In this document: positions 8,616 through 17,056 of the stretch, piece by piece
Position numbering within the stretch: the first letter of the stretch is position 1
Layout: each line of letters begins with the position of its first letter
NCBI GenBank assembly: GCA_013364255.1
Contig: CP054936.1
Span: 806,001-870,000 of the forward strand
DNA: 64,000 bases
Direction of reading: 5' to 3'
Source: Streptomyces seoulensis
GTDB taxonomy: Bacteria > Actinomycetota > Actinomycetes > Streptomycetales > Streptomycetaceae
Translations under genes and position numbers: made by a program
The notes under the pieces: model-generated
What the model was told of the DNA's origin: nothing
Database searches by the model: none
What the model saw: the letters and a program-made list of their open reading frames with translations, nothing else

Positions 8616-9509
8616 ATGAAGATGATCCGCTTCGCCGAGTTCGGCGGTCCCGAAGTCCTGCACCTGGTCGAAGCCGAGGAGCCCCACGCGGGCCCCGGCC
8701 GTATCCGCGTCGCCGTACGAGCGGCGGGCGTCAACCCCGTCGACTGGAGGATCCGGGAGGGCCAGGTCCTGGGCGCCCATCCGGTCGAGCTGCCCGCCGG
8801 AGTCGGACTGGACGCCGCCGGGGTGGTGGACGAGGTCGGCGAGGGCGTCGAAGGGGTCGAGATCGGCGACCGCGTGTTCGGCGAAGGCGTCGACACGTAT
8901 GCCGAGTTCGCCGTGCTGTCGGCCTGGGCCCGGATGCCCGAGGGCCTCGGCTTCGCCGAGGCGGCCGGGTACCCGTCGGTGGTGGAGACCGCGCTGCGCG
9001 TCGTCCGCGAGGTCGGTGTGCGACCCGGGCAGACGCTGCTGGTCAGCGGCGCGTCCGGCGGCGTCGGATCGGCCGTGCTCCAGATCGCCCGCGAGCGCGG
9101 CATCACCGTGATCGGCACGGCCGGGGCCGCGAACCAGGACTACCTGCGCGGCCTGGGCGCCCTCGCCACCACCTACGGCGAGGGCTGGGTCGAACGGGTG
9201 CGGCGCCTGGGCCGGGTCGACGCGGCCCTCGACCTGGCGGGCTCGGGTGTGATCCGCGAACTCGTCGAGCTGACCGGGGACCCGGGCAGGGTCGTCTCCA
9301 TCGCCGACCTCGGTGCGCCGGGGCTGGGCGTCCGGTTCTCCGGGGTGGCCGGGAGCGTGCCGGACGCGCTCGCCGAGGCCGTCGACCTCATCTCCCGGGG
9401 CAGACTCCACATCCCCGTCGAGAAGTCGTACCCGCTCGCCGAGGCGGCGGCGGCACACGCCGACAGCCACACCGGTCACACCCGGGGGCGCCGGGTCCTG
9501 ATCATCTGA
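8616..9509 (+). CDS. NADP-dependent oxidoreductase (quinone oxidoreductase-like MDR)
   Basis: This 297-residue medium-chain dehydrogenase lacks the structural zinc cysteines and has the short quinone-oxidoreductase layout: a GroES-like N-terminal lobe (PGRIRVAVRAAGVNPVDWR) and a coenzyme loop SGASGGVGSAVLQ around residue 145. Such enzymes reduce quinones or activated double bonds with NADPH. The divergent TetR gene and its operators suggest induction by an electrophilic or quinone-like compound. It converges on the sigma factor gene that ends at 9614. Confidence 0.88.
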   Translation: MKMIRFAEFGGPEVLHLVEAEEPHAGPGRIRVAVRAAGVNPVDWRIREGQVLGAHPVELPAGVGLDAAGVVDEVGEGVEGVEIGDRVFGEGVDTYAEFAVLSAWARMPEGLGFAEAAGYPSVVETALRVVREVGVRPGQTLLVSGASGGVGSAVLQIARERGITVIGTAGAANQDYLRGLGALATTYGEGWVERVRRLGRVDAALDLAGSGVIRELVELTGDPGRVVSIADLGAPGLGVRFSGVAGSVPDALAEAVDLISRGRLHIPVEKSYPLAEAAAAHADSHTGHTRGRRVLII

Positions 9510-9613
9510 GCCGGACCGAGCCGGCGGGACGCCAGCCGCTCGCCGCGGGACGGGGACGGTCGTTCGGCCGGGGCCGCCTCCGCCCGGCGCGGCAGCGTCC
9601 GGTCCGAGAGGCC

Positions 9614-10534
9614 CTAGCCTTCACGCGTCCACGGCCGCAGCTTCTCCGGGTTGCGGGTCACCCAGACGCGGGTGACGAGGCCGTCGGCGGAGACGTCGAG
9701 CGAGGCCACGGTGACGACGGCGCCGGCGCGTCGGGCCACCAGGCCCGGGGCGCCGTTGACGGACCGCGCCAGGAGTTCGAGCCCCGGCGCCCGGTCGGCG
9801 ATGGCGACCATGTACGCGGCGATGCGCGCGCCGCCCGCGACCGGGCGCAGGACGGTTCCGACCATGCCGCCGCCGTCGGCGGTCATCACGGCGGCCGGGT
9901 CGAGGAGGCCGACGAGGGCCGTGATGTCCTTGGTCTCCCATGCCTCCTTGACGCGTCTCACCACGTCGCCGCCAGTCGCCGCCGGAGCCGGGACGCGCGC
10001 GTCGCCGACCCGTCGCCGGGCCGAGGACGCCAGTTGCTTGCAGGCCGCGGGGGTCCGGCCGAGGACGCCGGCGATCTCGGCGAACGGGTAGCGGAAGACG
10101 TCGTGCAGGACGAACGCCACCCGCTCGGCGGGCGTCATCGACTCCAGGACGACGAGGAAGGCCATCGCCACCGACTCGTCCAGCACGATCTGGTCGGCGG
10201 GGTCCGCGGGGCCGGCGGAACCCGCCCCGCCCGCGCGGTCCCACTCGGCGCGGTCGGGCAGCGGCTCGGGCAGCCACGCGCCGACGTAGCGTTCACGGCG
10301 GGCCCGCGCCGAGCCGAGCAGGTCCAGGCAGATGCGGCCGGTCACCGTCGTCAGCCAGGCGCCCGGGGACAGGATCTCCTCCCGCCGGCTGCGCGACAGC
10401 CCGTACCAGCGCGCGTAGGCGTCCTGCACGGCGTCCTCGGCCTCGGTGACCGATCCGAGCAACCGGTAGGCCACGTTGATCAGTTGACGCCGCTCGCCGG
10501 CTGTCTCCTCCGTACCGGTTCCGACCCTCGCCAT
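9614..10534 (-). CDS. sigJ: ECF41-type (SigJ-like) RNA polymerase sigma factor with SnoaL-like C-terminal domain
   Basis: The 306-residue protein has region sigma-2 (about 17-80), the ECF41 linker hallmark WLPEP at residues 87-91, region sigma-4 (about 122-178) and a C-terminal SnoaL-like extension (about 188-300). The family carries a DGGGK motif in the extension; here it reads DGGGM (D220-M224). ECF41 factors have no membrane anti-sigma; the extension modulates their activity. These genes usually sit next to a carboxymuconolactone decarboxylase, oxidoreductase or epimerase target. Here the convergent neighbour is an NADP oxidoreductase and the divergent one is a small membrane protein, so either could be the target. 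Confidence 0.92.
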   Translation of the reverse strand: MARVGTGTEETAGERRQLINVAYRLLGSVTEAEDAVQDAYARWYGLSRSRREEILSPGAWLTTVTGRICLDLLGSARARRERYVGAWLPEPLPDRAEWDRAGGAGSAGPADPADQIVLDESVAMAFLVVLESMTPAERVAFVLHDVFRYPFAEIAGVLGRTPAACKQLASSARRRVGDARVPAPAATGGDVVRRVKEAWETKDITALVGLLDPAAVMTADGGGMVGTVLRPVAGGARIAAYMVAIADRAPGLELLARSVNGAPGLVARRAGAVVTVASLDVSADGLVTRVWVTRNPEKLRPWTREG

Positions 10535-10633
10535 GCTCGCGGACGCCCCCTCGCCTTACCTTTCGCCGCCCTGCGTCGTCGGGCTGGTGAGACCTTATCG
10601 ACACTGCCCGAGGGCGGAAAAGGGGACTGTGAC

Positions 10634-11002
10634 ATGGCCACTCAGGTGACGGCGAACGAGCGGCGCGCCTCCTCGTTCCTGCGGATCGCGATCGCCCTGC
10701 AGACCCTGACCATCTTCTTCCAGGCGGTCTCCGCCGGACTGCTGCTGACCGCGCACTACGGAGAGACGCTGCACAGCGTCGGCGCCCGGGTGATGTACGG
10801 GGCGGCGATGCTGTACGTCCTCGCGGCGGTGCTGGCGTGGAAGCCGGGCGGCGGCCCGACCCGCCCCATCTGGCACGCGTCGGGCTTCCTCGTCCTCGCC
10901 TCGGTCCAGGTCGTCCTGGGCATCGCCCACATCCCGTCGGTCCATCTCCCCCTGGGCGTCCTGATGTTCGGCCTGAGCCTGCTGGCCCTGGTCCGGCGGT
11001 GA
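10634..11002 (+). CDS. Small integral membrane protein, four predicted helices
   Basis: This 122-residue protein has hydrophobic segments at about residues 15-37, 48-67, 76-97 and 100-119, with short loops and a basic C-terminus ending LVRR. ATG at 10634 follows GGGGA at a usable distance. The frame extends much further upstream, but that part is antisense to the sigma gene and is not real. I do not recognise a specific family; it resembles small Streptomyces four-helix proteins of unknown function. It is divergent from the ECF41 sigma gene (99-bp spacer), so it may be a target of that sigma factor. Confidence 0.75.
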   Translation: MATQVTANERRASSFLRIAIALQTLTIFFQAVSAGLLLTAHYGETLHSVGARVMYGAAMLYVLAAVLAWKPGGGPTRPIWHASGFLVLASVQVVLGIAHIPSVHLPLGVLMFGLSLLALVRR

Positions 11003-11012
11003 CGGCCGGCGG

Positions 11013-11041
11013 CGGCCCGGCGCGCGTGGCGGGCCGGGCCG
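11013..11041. terminator. Hairpin between convergent genes
   Basis: CGGCCCGGC (11013-11021) and GCCGGGCCG (11033-11041) form a perfect 9-bp stem with an 11-nt loop. It fills the gap between the small membrane protein gene and the convergent VOC gene. Confidence 0.6.
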
Positions 11042-11045
11042 GTCC

Positions 11046-12041
11046 TCACCCGTCCGCGGGGTCGTGGAGGGCGTCGGGGTAGGTGCTGATCTCGACGAGG
11101 TTGCCGTCGGGGTCGCGCAGATACGTGCTGAGGAAGGGGCCGCGGGCGCCGGTGCGGCGTACCGGGCCCTCCTCGGGGGTGATGCCGCAGGCTGCCAGGT
11201 GTTCCAGAACCTGGGCCTGCGGTGTGTCGGTGACCAGGCACAGGTCGGCGCTGCCGGGGGTGGGGCGAGCGGCGTGCGGCAGGAGTTCGCCGCCGGCCCG
11301 GTGCAGGTTGATCTTGCTGGCGCCGAACGCCAGGGCGCGGCGGCCCTCGCCGAACGTCACCGGTTCCATACCGAGGACACGCCGGTAGAAGTCGACGGTC
11401 CGCTCGATGTCCGCGACGGTGAGCACCAGATGGTCGACGCCGGTGACGCGCGGCGCCGTCGAGGTCCGCGGCCGGGCGTGCGGGCCGAGCTGCCGGACGC
11501 AGGCGGCCCACGCGCCGGCGGAGAGCAGGTCGCGCGAGCGGGCGAAGAGTGCGTACAGGTCGGCGCCGTGCCGGGCGGCCAGGTCCGCGTGGTGCGCGAG
11601 CACGTCCAGTTCGTTGGCGGCGGTGACCTCCACGAAGGCGCGCAGGTCGGCGTCGGAGGGGGTGTGCTCGCCGCCGGTGAAGCGGTCGTGGAACACCACC
11701 GGCCGCTCCCTGCCGAGCCGTGGATACACGGCGGCCCGGTCGCAGCCCGCGTAGAGTCGGACGAGTGCCTCGGCCCGGTCGCCGACGAGGCCGGCCAGCG
11801 TCGCGCGCTCGGTGAGGGCGAGCAGGGACGCGTCGAACCCGTCGGTTCCGTAGGCGGCGTGGCACAGCCCGGCGGCCTGGACGTCGGGATCGGCGCCCCA
11901 CTCGGCCAACAGCCGGGCGACGCGCGTCAGATGGGCCAGCAGGGTGCCGCCGGGGTGGGGCACGCGGTCGGCGCCGCGCTCGCGCAGGAAGTCCTCGACG
12001 TGGGTCCAGGGGGACACGGATGCGTTCCGGCTCGTCGTCAC
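11046..12041 (-). CDS. Two-domain protein: helical N-terminal domain plus VOC/glyoxalase domain
   Basis: The 331-residue protein has a helical, His-rich N-terminal domain (about 1-190; HPGGTLLAHLTRVARLL and AGLCHAAYGTDGF), like the DUF6817/HD-like domains found in some bacterial proteins, and a C-terminal vicinal-oxygen-chelate domain (about 200-325; GVDHLVLTVADIERTVDFY, ending RDPDGNLVEIS). The VOC His and Glu positions are present, so a metal-dependent reaction is possible, but the substrate is unknown. I chose GTG at 12041, not the longer frame, because it follows a -10-like TATAAC by 7 nt inside a perfect palindrome. It is divergent from the CGNR gene. Confidence 0.8.
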   Translation of the reverse strand: MTTSRNASVSPWTHVEDFLRERGADRVPHPGGTLLAHLTRVARLLAEWGADPDVQAAGLCHAAYGTDGFDASLLALTERATLAGLVGDRAEALVRLYAGCDRAAVYPRLGRERPVVFHDRFTGGEHTPSDADLRAFVEVTAANELDVLAHHADLAARHGADLYALFARSRDLLSAGAWAACVRQLGPHARPRTSTAPRVTGVDHLVLTVADIERTVDFYRRVLGMEPVTFGEGRRALAFGASKINLHRAGGELLPHAARPTPGSADLCLVTDTPQAQVLEHLAACGITPEEGPVRRTGARGPFLSTYLRDPDGNLVEISTYPDALHDPADG

Positions 12042-12064
12042 GTCACGAGTTATAGTCGTGACGT
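12040..12064. promoter_or_regulatory. Palindromic bidirectional leaderless promoter/operator
   Basis: ACGTCACGA (12040-12048) and TCGTGACGT (12056-12064) are exact reverse complements around a 7-bp AT-rich core, GTTATAG. On the plus strand TATAGT (12051-12056) ends 6 nt before GTG 12063. On the minus strand TATAAC (12054-12049) ends 7 nt before GTG 12041. Both start codons lie in the palindrome arms, so a dimeric regulator bound here would block both leaderless transcripts. Confidence 0.65.
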
Positions 12065-12704
12065 GAAGGCCGGAGCAACCCCTTTCGACGCCGTCCCCGC
12101 CGAGGAACTGAGATTCAACTTCCGTTCCGGCCGGCTGTGTCTGGACCTCGTCGCCACGGTGGGCGAGCGCTGGCGGGGCAACCACGAGCGGCTGCGGGAG
12201 CCGGCGGACCTGGCCCGCTGGTACCGGGAGGCAGGTCTGCTCGACGTGCCGCCGGCGATCACCCCGGCCGGACTCGACGCGGCCCGCGCGCTCCGGGAGG
12301 CCGTCCACCGGATCGCGCGGGCGCTGGCCGCCGGGCGGGCGCCGGCCGGATCGGACGAGGCCCTGGTCAACGCCGCCGCCGCGGCCCCGCCCCTGGTCCC
12401 GGAGCTGCGCGCGGGCGTCGGCAGACTGACGCTGCCCTCGGTCGGCGGGCAGGAGGCGGCGCTCAGCACGGTGGCGCGCGATGCCGTCGACCTGGTCACC
12501 GGCGCCGGCGCCGGCCGCGTCCGGGAGTGCGCCGGTGACGCGTGCGCTCTGCTGTTCGTCGACACCAGCCGTCCCGGACGGCGCCGTTGGTGCTCCAGCA
12601 CGGCCTGCGGCGGCAAGGACCGCGCCGCCGCCTACCGCCGCAGACGGGCAGCGGACCCGGTCCCCGGCGGCGGCGGTCCGGGGCGGGCGGCCGGTCCGGA
12701 CTGA
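12063..12704 (+). CDS. ABATE/CGNR zinc-finger protein (possible transcriptional regulator)
   Basis: The 213-residue protein has the N-terminal ABATE domain (RFNFRSGRLCLDLVATVGERW, then helices to about residue 150) and a C-terminal zinc finger with paired cysteines, CAGDAC ... WCSSTAC, followed by a basic tail AAYRRRR. The family name comes from the sequence CGNR after the last Cys; here it reads CGGK, a clear deviation. CGNR proteins are thought to be stress-related DNA-binding regulators. It starts at GTG 12063 without a leader and shares a palindromic promoter with the VOC gene, which it may autoregulate. Confidence 0.85.
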   Translation: MKAGATPFDAVPAEELRFNFRSGRLCLDLVATVGERWRGNHERLREPADLARWYREAGLLDVPPAITPAGLDAARALREAVHRIARALAAGRAPAGSDEALVNAAAAAPPLVPELRAGVGRLTLPSVGGQEAALSTVARDAVDLVTGAGAGRVRECAGDACALLFVDTSRPGRRRWCSSTACGGKDRAAAYRRRRAADPVPGGGGPGRAAGPD

Positions 12705-12749
12705 GCCGTCGTCGCCCTGCTCCCCCCGCTCCGGCGGGAGTTGGGGACG

Positions 12750-13174
12750 TCAGAGGGCGTCGGGCCCGACCACCCGGAAGCGTTGGGCGACGACCAGGGT
12801 GTCGTCGCCGACGACCGCGGTGTGTCCCAGGAACTCGCTCACACCCTCGCCGCGGAAGAACTCCTCGTGCGCCGCCCGCCATTGGTCGACGCCCGAGTAG
12901 CCCCGTCCCTCGGCGCGGGCGAAGTCGTCGTCGATCTCCTTCATCGGAACGACCCGTACCTCGACCAGTTCGATCGTGACGGCCGCGCGCCCGTCGGAGT
13001 CGAGCACCGAGAACCGCCGGCCGGCCGCGGGCACCTCCTCCCCCGCGTGCTCGTAGATCTCCAGCAGACCCGTGAGCGCGGTCTTCTCACCGTTCAGATC
13101 GCCGCGACCCCCCGGTCGCGTTCCGGTCCGGGAAAGGCGAGTTCGAGCGTCGGCAGATCGTCGTCGTGTCCCAT
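12750..13174 (-). pseudogene. Frameshifted ASCH-domain protein
   Basis: Translation from ATG 13174 gives MGHDDDLPTLELAFPGPER and continues to GVAAI, then hits TGA at 13096-13094. Adding one base just before that TGA restores LNGEKTALTGLLEIYEHAG and joins the 94-codon downstream frame that ends at 12750. The whole span is 425 nt, one short of 142 codons, so a single-base deletion near 13097 explains it. The restored protein is an ASCH domain (GEKTALT motif, then DFARAEGRGYSGVDQW), a fold linked to RNA or modified-nucleoside binding. It is either a recent inactivation or a sequencing error. Confidence 0.8.
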
Positions 13175-13248
13175 CGGGCGAGCGTACGAAGGCCGGTGGC
13201 GTCGATCAAGGGGCGGCCGGCGGACCCGGCCGCGCGTATCCTCGGCCG

Positions 13249-13854
13249 ATGGAGAACAACGCGGTACGGCTGGCGGCGGAGGCCACCAGGACGGCTCCCG
13301 CTCTCGTCCTGCGGCCCTGGGGTCCGCAGGACGTCGGCGAGCTGGTCGAGGTATTCCGGGACGACGCCCTGCGCCGCTGGACGAGCGCGGCCGTGGACGA
13401 CGAGGCGGGCGCGGCGCGGTGGGTCCGGGATCAGCTACGGGGTTGGGAGACGGGTCAGCGCTACGCGTTCGCCGTTGTCGAGTCCGGGTCGGCGGACGCC
13501 GGGGGCGGGCTGGCGGGCCATGTGGTCCTCAAGGGCGTCGTACCGGGCGTCCCGTCCGCCGAGGTCGGCTACTGGACCGTGGCGCACGCGCGCGGCCGGG
13601 CCGTGGCGCCCCGGGCCCTGCGGGCCCTGACGGACTGGGCCTTCACCGCCCTGCCCGCCGCCCGCGGCGCCGAACTGACCCGCCTCGAACTCGTGCACCG
13701 GGTGGACAACACGGCGTCGTGCCGCGTCGCGCGGAAGTGCCGGTACGCCCTGGCCACGCCGCTGCCCCCGGCCCCGCCGGCCCACCCCGGCGCCGGCCAC
13801 CTGCACGTACGGGAGCGCGACGACGCCCGTGCCGACCGGTCCGAACACGTGTGA
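13249..13854 (+). CDS. GNAT-family N-acetyltransferase (RimJ/RimL-like)
   Basis: The 201-residue protein follows the RimJ/RimL-like layout: LVLRPWGPQDVGELVEVFRD at the N-terminus, a central AEVGYWTVAHARGRAVAPRAL acetyl-CoA-binding region, and a LELVHRVDNTASCRVARKC segment near the end. It probably acetylates an amino group on a protein N-terminus or small molecule. The ATG at 13249 lies 6 nt after a -10-like TATCCT (13237-13242), so translation is probably leaderless. Its stop codon overlaps the first unit of a heptamer repeat array. It is divergent from the frameshifted ASCH gene. Confidence 0.88.
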   Translation: MENNAVRLAAEATRTAPALVLRPWGPQDVGELVEVFRDDALRRWTSAAVDDEAGAARWVRDQLRGWETGQRYAFAVVESGSADAGGGLAGHVVLKGVVPGVPSAEVGYWTVAHARGRAVAPRALRALTDWAFTALPAARGAELTRLELVHRVDNTASCRVARKCRYALATPLPPAPPAHPGAGHLHVRERDDARADRSEHV

Positions 13855-13896
13855 CGCGTGACATGTGACATGTGACATGTGACGATGTCATATGAC
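13851..13896. repeat. GTGACNN heptamer array plus palindrome
   Basis: Five in-phase heptamers start at 13851, 13858, 13865, 13872 and 13879 (GTGACGC, three GTGACAT, GTGACGA), followed by the 10-bp palindrome GTCATATGAC (13887-13896). The array includes the acetyltransferase stop codon. The AT content is higher than in the surroundings, and the sites could bind a regulator of the phosphatase gene downstream. Confidence 0.6.
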
Positions 13897-14217
13897 GTGT
13901 GACGGTCGGGGGTGCTGGAGTCGAGGGCGTTCGGGGCGGGGCGGTGGTGGGGCCCTCGGGCGGAACACCGGCGGACTCGGCCGCGGCGGCCCGGCGGGCG
14001 CCGAACGGGGCGGCCGCACGGAGGGCTGAAGGACCCGGCCGCAGGGCACCTGGGTGGCACCGGCCCGCGAGGGGTACGCCGGCCACCGGCCGAGCGCCGT
14101 TTCCGGGCTCGGCGCCGCCGCTGTGCGATGGTGGCCGTCACCCCTGGGAACCAGGTGGCGGACGAATCGATCAGGGCACTCGCGCGGTGAGGTCGGCGGG
14201 CGGAAGGAGCCAGTGCG
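13897..14217. other. Intergenic stretch without a supported gene
   Basis: About 320 bp of GC-rich sequence separate the heptamer array from the phosphatase gene. Short open frames exist on both strands, but none has a good start site or recognisable protein. The end carries the ribosome-binding site GGAAGGAG for the phosphatase. Confidence 0.5.
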
Positions 14218-16323
14218 ATGAGCCGAGCGGAGCAGCGCTTCGAGTGGGCGGACCGTCCGGAGGACGGGGCGTCGGGCCCGTCCGGGCTGCTGGACCTGCT
14301 GGGCGTCGCCGCGGTGCTGCTGGAGGCAGACGGCCGCATCGACATGTGGAGCCCCCAGGCCGAGGAGCTGTTCGGCTACACCCGCGCCGAGGCGGTCGGC
14401 CAGTACGCCGCGCCGCTGCTGCTGCACCCCGAACACCAGGAGGCGGCGATCGGCCTGTTCGCCGAGGTGATGGCGACCGGCCGGGAGTGGGCGGGGGCGT
14501 TCCCCGTCCGGCACCGGGACGGCGGCACCCGGATGGTCGAGTTCCGCAACATGCGGCTGACGGACAACCTCGGCGACCACTACGCCCTGGGGCTGGCCAC
14601 CGACCGGTCCACGGTGCGGGAGGTGGAGCGCCAGGTCGCGCTGTCCACCCGCCTGGTCGCCCAGGCGCCGATCGGGCTGTCCGTCCTGGACACCCGCCTG
14701 CGCTACCTGACCGTCAACCCGGCCCTGGCCGCGATGCACGGCGTGGCCGAGGCCGACCACCTCGGCCGCAGCTTCCGCGAGGTGCTTACGGGCGCGTCGT
14801 TCGTGGGGGTGGAGGAGATGATGCGCCGGGTCCTGGCCTCCGGCGACCCGGTGGTGGACCTGGAGGTGGTGGACCGTACCGCCGCAGACCCGGAGCACGA
14901 CCGGGCCTGGGCGGTGTCGCTCTTCCGGCTGGAGGACCACCACGGCCACGCGCTCGGCATCGCCAACGTGGTGGTGGACGTCACCGACCGCTACCGGGCG
15001 GCCAAGGAGGCCGAGCGGGCCCAGCACCGCCTGCGCCTGATGGCCACCGGCACGGCCGGCATCGGCACCACCCTGGACGTGGAGCAGACCGCGCGAGAGC
15101 TGGCCGACGTGCTGGTGCCCGGTCTGGCCGACCTGGTCACGGTGGACCTCCTGGACTCCTTCCTCGAGACGGGCCGCACGGAGGTGGGCGAGGAGCCGGC
15201 GCTGTTCCGCGCCCTGGCGGTGAAGTTCGCCTACCCCTCCGACGCCGTACGGGCGCTCGTCCCGCCGGGCCACCTCACCGCGTACCACGCCGACCACCCG
15301 GCCGCCCACTGCATCCGCACCCGCCGGCCCCTCCTGATCACCCGGCTGCGGCACGGCGACGTCGAGCGCGTCGCCGCCGACCCCGAGGCCGCCCGGCTGC
15401 TCGCCGAGGCCGGGGTGCACACCGACATGACGGTGCCCCTCATCGCCCGCGACCACGTCATCGGCGTGATGGGCCTGGCCCGCGCCCGCAACCCGCAGCC
15501 CTTCGACGAGGACGACCTCACCCTCGCCTGCGAACTGGCCTCGTGCGCCGCCCTGAGCATGGACAACGCCGTCCTGCACCAGCACATCCGCAGCGCCGCC
15601 GAGACCCTCCAGCGCAGCCTGCTGCCCCGCCTCTCGCCCCGTCACCCCGGCTTGGAGGTCGCCGCCCGGTACCGGCCCGCCCAGGCCTTCAGCGAGGTCG
15701 GCGGCGACTGGTACGACGTCATCCCGCTGGACGGGGACCGCACCGCGCTCACGGTGGGCGACGTCATGGGCAGCGGCATCCCGGCCGCCACCACCATGGC
15801 GCGGCTGCGCACCGCCACCTCCACCCTCGCCGACCTCGACCTCGGCCCGGCCCGCATCCTCACCCATCTCGACAAGATCACGCACGGTCTCGACCCCTAC
15901 ATCGCCACCTGCGTGTACGCCGTCTACGACCCCCACCGGGCCCAGCTGCGGGCGGCCTCCGCCGGCCATCTGCCGCCGGTGCTGGTACGGGCCGGCCGGG
16001 CGCCGGAGCTCCTCGACCTGCCCAGCGGCATCCCGCTGGGGGTCGGCGGCGCCCCGTTCCAGGCCGTCACGGTCGATCTGCGGCCCGGTGACCAGCTGGT
16101 CCTGTACACCGACGGACTGGTCGAGACCCGCAACGATCCCATCGACGAACGCCTGGGCGACCTGCTGCGGCTGCTGTCATCGCCGTACGCCTCGGTGGAG
16201 GAGACCTGCGACCAGCTCCTGAAGCAGCTGCGCGACCCCGCGGGCCACGACGACGTGGCGCTTCTCATCGCCCGCGCACACCCGCTGACCGCGGCGGACG
16301 GACCCGGCGCGGCCCGGGTCTGA
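14218..16323 (+). CDS. PAS-PAS-GAF-SpoIIE (PP2C) serine phosphatase
   Basis: This 701-residue cytoplasmic protein has a PAS domain (about 20-130), a second PAS-like domain (about 140-265), a GAF domain (about 275-460) and a C-terminal SpoIIE-type PP2C phosphatase (about 475-690). The phosphatase metal-binding signatures are VGGDWYDV, VGDVMGSG, LYTDGLVETR and the final HDDVALL. Such proteins in Streptomyces usually dephosphorylate anti-sigma-factor antagonists and so control SigF/SigB-like factors in response to light, redox or ligands. No partner anti-sigma gene is adjacent. It starts at ATG 14218 after GGAAGGAG and converges on the lytic transglycosylase-like gene. Confidence 0.93.
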   Translation: MSRAEQRFEWADRPEDGASGPSGLLDLLGVAAVLLEADGRIDMWSPQAEELFGYTRAEAVGQYAAPLLLHPEHQEAAIGLFAEVMATGREWAGAFPVRHRDGGTRMVEFRNMRLTDNLGDHYALGLATDRSTVREVERQVALSTRLVAQAPIGLSVLDTRLRYLTVNPALAAMHGVAEADHLGRSFREVLTGASFVGVEEMMRRVLASGDPVVDLEVVDRTAADPEHDRAWAVSLFRLEDHHGHALGIANVVVDVTDRYRAAKEAERAQHRLRLMATGTAGIGTTLDVEQTARELADVLVPGLADLVTVDLLDSFLETGRTEVGEEPALFRALAVKFAYPSDAVRALVPPGHLTAYHADHPAAHCIRTRRPLLITRLRHGDVERVAADPEAARLLAEAGVHTDMTVPLIARDHVIGVMGLARARNPQPFDEDDLTLACELASCAALSMDNAVLHQHIRSAAETLQRSLLPRLSPRHPGLEVAARYRPAQAFSEVGGDWYDVIPLDGDRTALTVGDVMGSGIPAATTMARLRTATSTLADLDLGPARILTHLDKITHGLDPYIATCVYAVYDPHRAQLRAASAGHLPPVLVRAGRAPELLDLPSGIPLGVGGAPFQAVTVDLRPGDQLVLYTDGLVETRNDPIDERLGDLLRLLSSPYASVEETCDQLLKQLRDPAGHDDVALLIARAHPLTAADGPGAARV

Positions 16324-16347
16324 CCGCTCCCGGACGGTGCGGACCGC

Positions 16348-16959
16348 TCAACCGGCGACGGTGTCGCGCGGCGCGCCGTCGCCGCTGTCCGTCAGCGCCT
16401 CGGCGGCCCGGCCGCGGTAGGCGCGGTAGCGGCGCAGGTACGACCGGGCCATGGGGCCCGGCGGGACGCCGCGGGCGAAGGCGCGCATGTTGCGCCCGCC
16501 GGTGTTGTAGCCCAGGGCGAGGAGTTCGTCGCGGGAGTAGCGGCGCACGTGCCGCCGCGGCAGGCTCCGGTCGAGGTCGCGCAGGTGCAGGGCCGCCGTG
16601 TGGATCGCGAAGGCGGGATCGTCGCGGAGGTCCTGCCACCGCCGCGTGAGGCCGTGGGCGCGCCGCACCCGCTCGAACGTCGCCCGGTGCATGTTGGCGA
16701 CCCCGAAGGACGCCCCGGGCTTCCACCACTGCCACAGCCGTTCCAGCAGCGGATGGTGCGGCTTGTACGCCTCGTTGTGAAGCACGGTCATCACGAGCAC
16801 GGGTGACACCCCGGCGGCGTCGGCGCTGTGCGCCACGTGGGCCGCGTAGTCGGCCGGGTCGTAGCCGCCGGGCCGCAGCGGCGGCGTCCGCGCGCCGCCC
16901 CGGCCCGTGCCCGCCGCCCCGGGGCCCCGTTCCGCCGCCGCCGTGCCCCGCTCGCTCAT
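16348..16959 (-). CDS. Lytic transglycosylase-like (SLT/lysozyme-fold) protein
   Basis: The 203-residue protein has a disordered Gly/Ala/Arg-rich N-terminus (about 1-30) and a lysozyme-fold domain recognisable by VLVMTVLHNEAYKP (putative catalytic Glu), the SFGVANMHRATFE segment and the GYNTGGRNMRAFARG motif typical of SLT domains. No signal peptide is visible from ATG 16959, which has a GAGGAGAGG ribosome-binding site; a longer start at 17001 also gives none. It may therefore be exported by another route or act after lysis. Confidence 0.78.
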   Translation of the reverse strand: MSERGTAAAERGPGAAGTGRGGARTPPLRPGGYDPADYAAHVAHSADAAGVSPVLVMTVLHNEAYKPHHPLLERLWQWWKPGASFGVANMHRATFERVRRAHGLTRRWQDLRDDPAFAIHTAALHLRDLDRSLPRRHVRRYSRDELLALGYNTGGRNMRAFARGVPPGPMARSYLRRYRAYRGRAAEALTDSGDGAPRDTVAG

Positions 16960-17056
16960 CCCGTCTGCCTCTCCTCGCCGCCCGCCGGCGCCGCACCGCA
17001 CCGTCCCGGCGGGCCGTCCGCCGTCCTGGGACCCGCATGCCCCCGCCGCCCCGGCC

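Noticed and set aside
13888..16091. Long frames opposite and offset to the PAS-GAF-PP2C gene
   Set aside because: They lack starts with ribosome-binding sites and any motif; the real gene has four recognisable domains.
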